From: an uncultured Caulobacterales bacterium
GTDB lineage: Bacteria > Pseudomonadota > Alphaproteobacteria > Caulobacterales > Caulobacteraceae
NCBI GenBank assembly: GCA_903889785.1
Contig: CAISYT010000040.1
Span: forward strand, 1 to 15,244
Length of the DNA: 15,244 nt
Direction of reading: 5' to 3'
The notes beneath the pieces are model-generated. The model worked only from the letters and a program-made list of their open reading frames with translations, ran no database searches and was not told the DNA's origin. Position numbers and translations under genes: made by a program. Below, in pieces: positions 11,859-15,244 of this stretch; within the stretch, counting starts at the first letter, position 1, and every line of letters starts with the position of its first letter.

Positions 11859-13664
11859 TCAGATCGTACGCATACGGGGGTCGGCGGCATCGTCGATCTC
11901 CAGCTCCACACTGCTGCGGCCTTGCCAGTCATCGGGTTTCAGCCGGCCAACCACATGCAGCGATCCGCCGGCCATCAACCGGCGGCCAAGCTCCGTTTCA
12001 CCGGCTCTCCACGCCACCGCCTTCAGACCGCCCCCGGCCGGCCCAGCCAGGGTCACACGAACATGCCCGCCCTTCAGCATCATCGGTCGCTCGATGCGCA
12101 CACCGTCCAGCGCAAACACCGGTTCGGGATTGCCAGGACCAAATGGGGAGAGCTGCTGAAACTCGTCATAGAGCGCCCGATTCACCACACCAGGGGCCAC
12201 CAGGGCATCGATTTCTAGAGATTCGCTGTCCACGGCGGCGGCACGTTCTGGACCAAGCCGTTCTTCTAGGAAGTCGCGGAGCTGCGGAATCATTGCCGGT
12301 CTAATGGTCAAGCCCGCCGCCATGGCGTGTCCGCCACCGGCCATCAAAAGGCCCTGTTCGAACGCCGCACTGATCGCGCCACCGAGGTTCACCCCAGGCT
12401 GGGAACGCCCCGAGCCCTTGGCGGCGTCTGCGGCGGTATCGATTCCGATCACCACGACTGGCTTGCGATAGCGCTCGCGCAAGCGGCTGGCGACGATGCC
12501 AATGACCCCCGGGTGCCAGCCCTCCCCCGCCACGACGATCACCGACTGGTCCGGATTGAAGTTGCTGGAGCCCTCCAGCATCGCCACAGCATCCTCGACC
12601 AGCTTTTGCTCGACCTCACGACGCTCAGCATTAAGCGTATTCAGCTGAGCAGCCAGATCTTTCGCCTCGGCCGGATCATCGGTCGAAAGCAGGCGCGCGC
12701 CCAGGTCGGCCCGGCCGATCCGACCGCCCGCATTGATCCGTGGTCCCAGTACAAAGCCGGCGTGAAAAACACTTGCAGCGGTCAGGGGACTGTTCGCCGC
12801 CTCCATCAAGGCCGCCAGCCCGATGTTGTTCCAGCCAGACATCCGCTTGAGGCCGTGAAAGGTCAGAGCCCGGTTAAACTCAACCAGCTGGGTCACGTCA
12901 CAGATCGCCCCCATGGCCGCCAGGTCGAGCCATTGGCGTATGTCGGGCTCCGGTCGGTCCTCGCTGAACAGGCCGCGCCGCCGCGCCTCGCGGTTCAGGG
13001 CGGCCAGCAGCACGAAGGTGACCCCGGCAGCGGCCAACATGCCCTGCCCCGAGTTGCATCCCGGTCGGTTGGGATTGACCACAGCGGCCGCCGCCGGCGG
13101 GTCCTCGCGCATCATGTGATGGTCGATGACCACCACCTCCAGCCCCATCTCGCCGGCAGCCAGGATGGCGTCGTGCGCCATGGCCCCACAATCGACTGTA
13201 ACAACCAGATCGACGCCCTGGTCTTTCAGACGCCGGAACGCCAGGGGACTTGGACCGTAGCCCTCGGTAATTCGGTCGGGCACATAAAGGGTCAGCTCGA
13301 CGCCCAGACTGCGGAACCAGCGGATTAGCTGCGCGGCGCTGGAGGCCCCATCGACGTCATAGTCAGCAAACACCGCCACGGCGCGCTGCCTTTCGGCGGC
13401 ATCGACCAAAAGACGGGCGGCCTTGTCCATATCCATAAAACTGGACGGATCGGGAAACTGCACCTTCAGCGAAGGGCGCAAATAGGTCTCGCCACCGTCC
13501 TGGCGCACCCCACGAGAGGCCAGGGCGAGGGCCAGGGGCTGTGACAGACCCAACTGCAGCTGAAACCCCCGGGCTGTCACCGTGTCGCCTGGACGCGAGC
13601 GCCAGGTCCGTCCGCTCAGGGAGCGGTCTACCCCAAGAAAGGCCCCTTCGCGGGCCTGGGTCAC
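11859..13664 (-). CDS. recJ: Single-stranded-DNA-specific 5'-3' exonuclease RecJ
   Basis: Degrades single-stranded DNA 5' to 3' in recombination and mismatch repair. The 601-residue product carries the DHH phosphoesterase metal-binding motifs: A-D-Y-D-V-D-G (Asp101-Gly106), V-D-C-G (157-160), V-I-D-H-H (179-183) and a fourth motif of the form G-A-I-C-D-V-T. The DHHA1 region follows with G-P-R-I-N-A-G-G-R and later G-G-G-H-A-M-A-A-G, then a C-terminal OB-like domain ending in D-D-A-A-D-P-R-M. Length is usual for the family. Its ATG overlaps the glpX stop by 4 nt (ATGA), so it is translationally coupled to glpX. Confidence 0.95.
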   Translation of the reverse strand: MTQAREGAFLGVDRSLSGRTWRSRPGDTVTARGFQLQLGLSQPLALALASRGVRQDGGETYLRPSLKVQFPDPSSFMDMDKAARLLVDAAERQRAVAVFADYDVDGASSAAQLIRWFRSLGVELTLYVPDRITEGYGPSPLAFRRLKDQGVDLVVTVDCGAMAHDAILAAGEMGLEVVVIDHHMMREDPPAAAAVVNPNRPGCNSGQGMLAAAGVTFVLLAALNREARRRGLFSEDRPEPDIRQWLDLAAMGAICDVTQLVEFNRALTFHGLKRMSGWNNIGLAALMEAANSPLTAASVFHAGFVLGPRINAGGRIGRADLGARLLSTDDPAEAKDLAAQLNTLNAERREVEQKLVEDAVAMLEGSSNFNPDQSVIVVAGEGWHPGVIGIVASRLRERYRKPVVVIGIDTAADAAKGSGRSQPGVNLGGAISAAFEQGLLMAGGGHAMAAGLTIRPAMIPQLRDFLEERLGPERAAAVDSESLEIDALVAPGVVNRALYDEFQQLSPFGPGNPEPVFALDGVRIERPMMLKGGHVRVTLAGPAGGGLKAVAWRAGETELGRRLMAGGSLHVVGRLKPDDWQGRSSVELEIDDAADPRMRTI

Positions 13665-14608
13665 ACGCGCCGCTTCATCCGCACTTCGCGGACCGTGCCG
13701 GAGTAAGAATTCATCACCAGCGAATGAGTGTGGACCATGCCGTCCTTCACCACCACCCCATCAAGCAGCGCGCCCTTGGTCACGCCTGTGGCCGCGAAGA
13801 TGGCGTCACCGCGCACGATCTCACGGAGATCGTATTTTCGGTCGAAATCAGTCACGCCAAGCCGTGTCGCGCGGGCCTTCTCGTCGGCATTGCGGAATAC
13901 CAGCCGACCCTGAAACTGACCGCCAACGCACTTCAACGCCGCGCAGGCCAACACGCCCTCAGGGGCCCCGCCCTGACCGATGTAAAGGTCGATACCCGTC
14001 GCGGGGTCGGCGGTATGGATCACCCCGGCCACGTCGCCGTCGGTGATCAGCGCCAGGCGCGCCCCAACCGAGCGCAGAGAGGCGATAATGTCGCTGTGTC
14101 GCGGACGATCCAGCACGCAGACAGTAATTTCGGACGGCTTGACGTTCTTGGCATGGGCAAGGGCCAACACGTTCTCGGCGGGACTCTTATCCAGGTCGAT
14201 CACGCCCGGCGGCAGGCCAGGGCCGCAAGCGATCTTATCCATATAGGTGTCAGGGGCGTTCAGCAGCGTGCCCTTGGGTGCCCAGGCCATCACCGCCAAG
14301 GCGTTCGCCATGAACTTGGCGGTCAGGGTTGTGCCTTCCAGCGGGTCCAGGGCGATATCAATGCCAGGACCGCCCAGTCCGACCTTTTCGCCGATGAAGA
14401 GCATCGGTGCCTCGTCGCGCTCGCCCTCGCCGATGACGATCTCGCCGTCGATCGCCACTTTGTTCAGGGCGGTGCGCATCGCGTCAACGGCCACCTGATC
14501 GGCGGCCTTTTCGTCGCCACCGCCCGCCAGATGCCAGGCGGCAATGGCGGCAGCCTCGGTAACACGGACGGCTTCGAGAACCAGGGAGCGATCAAGTGTT
14601 TGCTTCAT
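13661..14608 (-). CDS. glpX: Class II fructose-1,6-bisphosphatase
   Basis: Hydrolyses fructose 1,6-bisphosphate to fructose 6-phosphate in gluconeogenesis; some alphaproteobacterial members also accept sedoheptulose bisphosphate. The 315-residue product has the GlpX metal and substrate motifs I-G-E-G-E-R-D-E-A-P-M-L (about 59-70), D-P-L-E-G-T-T (88-94), A-P-D-T-Y-M-D-K, D-G-D-V-A and G-G-A-P-E-G-V-L. The start ATG has a weak purine-rich AGAAGA directly upstream. A 56-bp gap without a terminator separates it from hom, and its stop overlaps recJ, so hom-glpX-recJ is probably one transcript. Confidence 0.95.
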   Translation of the reverse strand: MKQTLDRSLVLEAVRVTEAAAIAAWHLAGGGDEKAADQVAVDAMRTALNKVAIDGEIVIGEGERDEAPMLFIGEKVGLGGPGIDIALDPLEGTTLTAKFMANALAVMAWAPKGTLLNAPDTYMDKIACGPGLPPGVIDLDKSPAENVLALAHAKNVKPSEITVCVLDRPRHSDIIASLRSVGARLALITDGDVAGVIHTADPATGIDLYIGQGGAPEGVLACAALKCVGGQFQGRLVFRNADEKARATRLGVTDFDRKYDLREIVRGDAIFAATGVTKGALLDGVVVKDGMVHTHSLVMNSYSGTVREVRMKRRV

Positions 14609-14664
14609 TCTTCTGTTCTCTTCGGCACATTACAGGCGGCATGTGAAACTTGAGTCAGCGTTAG

Positions 14665-15244
14665 CTATATCCGGGCCACTCGCAGAATGCGCGGCCTTTG
14701 CACCACCGCTGGCAGGTTTTCGATTCGCGCCATCGCTTCGTCCAGCGCCGCGTCAGCGACGGGATGGGTTATGAGCACAATCGTGGCTGCCCCCGCATCG
14801 GCCACCGACTTCTGCAGGAAGGCGTCAATGGAAACGCCACATTCGGCCAGGGTTTCAGAGACCGCCGCAATGACGCCGGGCTGATCCTTCACCAAAAGTC
14901 GCACAAACGCCTTGCCGAACCGGTGCGCCGCATCGACCGCCTGCAACGGCTTTAGGCCCGCAGCCGGGGCTGAAAACACGGGACGCACTGCGCCGGTCAT
15001 CACATCGGCGATATCGGCAGCGACGGCCGTGGCGGTCGGCCCGGCCCCTGCACCCGGCCCGCGCAGGAAGATGCGACCGGTGCGACGGCCCTCAATGAAT
15101 AGGGCGTTGAGCGCGCCATCCGCCTGAGCCAGGGGGTGATCGAGGGGCACCAGCGTTGGCCGCACCCGGATCGACACCCCATCCGCGTCACGAACGGCCT
15201 GGGCGATCAACTTGATGCGGTAGCCAAGGTCATGCGCCAGGTGA
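14665..15244 (-). CDS. hom: Homoserine dehydrogenase, C-terminal part (start outside the window)
   Basis: NAD(P)-dependent reduction of aspartate semialdehyde to homoserine, at the branch to threonine and methionine. Only the last 192 residues or so are visible. The catalytic-domain end includes L-A-H-D-L-G-Y-R-I-K-L-I-A, V-R-P-T-L-V-P, H-P-L-A, and the G-P-G-A-G-A-G-P-T-A-T-A-V motif. It is followed by an ACT domain (A-F-V-R-L-L-V-K-D-Q-P-G-V-I-A, then G-V-S-I-D-A-F-L-Q), which is the usual allosteric (threonine) domain. The frame is open to the window edge; the TTG at 15210 is internal. First visible gene of the hom-glpX-recJ group. Confidence 0.95.
   Translation of the reverse strand, partial: HLAHDLGYRIKLIAQAVRDADGVSIRVRPTLVPLDHPLAQADGALNALFIEGRRTGRIFLRGPGAGAGPTATAVAADIADVMTGAVRPVFSAPAAGLKPLQAVDAAHRFGKAFVRLLVKDQPGVIAAVSETLAECGVSIDAFLQKSVADAGAATIVLITHPVADAALDEAMARIENLPAVVQRPRILRVARI

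Noticed and set aside
13541..14653. A 370-codon plus-strand open frame opposite glpX and recJ
   Set aside because: It is antisense to two unmistakable enzymes, crosses their junction, has no recognisable domain and is explained by high GC content. The same holds for long plus-strand frames at 2043-3140 and 12327-13328 opposite hldE and recJ.

Overview
The window looks like an ordinary chromosomal segment of an alphaproteobacterium, most likely from Caulobacterales or a near relative. The grounds are: a hom-glpX-recJ gene order as I recall it from Caulobacter-type genomes; a cold-shock protein with two CSD domains, like Caulobacter CspC/CspD; a mitochondrial-type NDUFS4 subunit of complex I; heptose and KDO genes for a Gram-negative LPS inner core; and one exact TTAA-N7-TTAA box (the CtrA motif). 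No taxonomic search was possible, so this placement is inference. G+C is high and genes are tightly packed.

Layout. (1) 1-4162, minus strand: an LPS inner-core operon kdsA-hldE-hldD with overlapping start/stop codons, followed by a DUF3089 alpha/beta-hydrolase-like gene cut by the window edge. (2) 4298-8585, plus strand: cfa, then cysK-like, sseA-like and metC-like genes, the last three with overlapping ends; this looks like a membrane-lipid gene followed by a sulfur amino acid cassette. (3) 8586-9416: a decayed C-terminal fragment of a secreted RTX-like protein, then on the minus strand tRNA-Pro(TGG), an NDUFS4-like gene and tRNA-Arg(TCT). (4) 9519-10557, plus strand: a small two-helix membrane protein and a periplasmic glutaminyl cyclase, ending tail to tail against (5) a minus-strand two-domain cold-shock gene (10554-11153). 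(6) 11154-11708: the only long non-coding stretch. It holds a likely csp promoter, a CtrA box, and a region that looks like the scar of a mobile element integrated at tRNA-Glu(TTC): a partial copy of the tRNA 3' end, four direct repeats and an IHF-consensus site. (7) 11709-15244, minus strand: hom (partial)-glpX-recJ, reading towards tRNA-Glu.

Functionally, kdsA and hldE/hldD supply the two sugars of the LPS inner core (KDO and heptose). The cysK/sseA/metC set handles cysteine synthesis, mercaptopyruvate sulfur transfer and cystathionine cleavage. glpX serves gluconeogenesis, hom the aspartate-family amino acids and recJ DNA repair.

The best candidate for something undescribed is the roughly 220-bp att-like structure beside tRNA-Glu, which has recombination-site architecture but no integrase or cargo in the window. 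The second is the DUF3089 protein, whose predicted nucleophile elbow reads G-V-E-Q-G, with Glu where Ser is expected.
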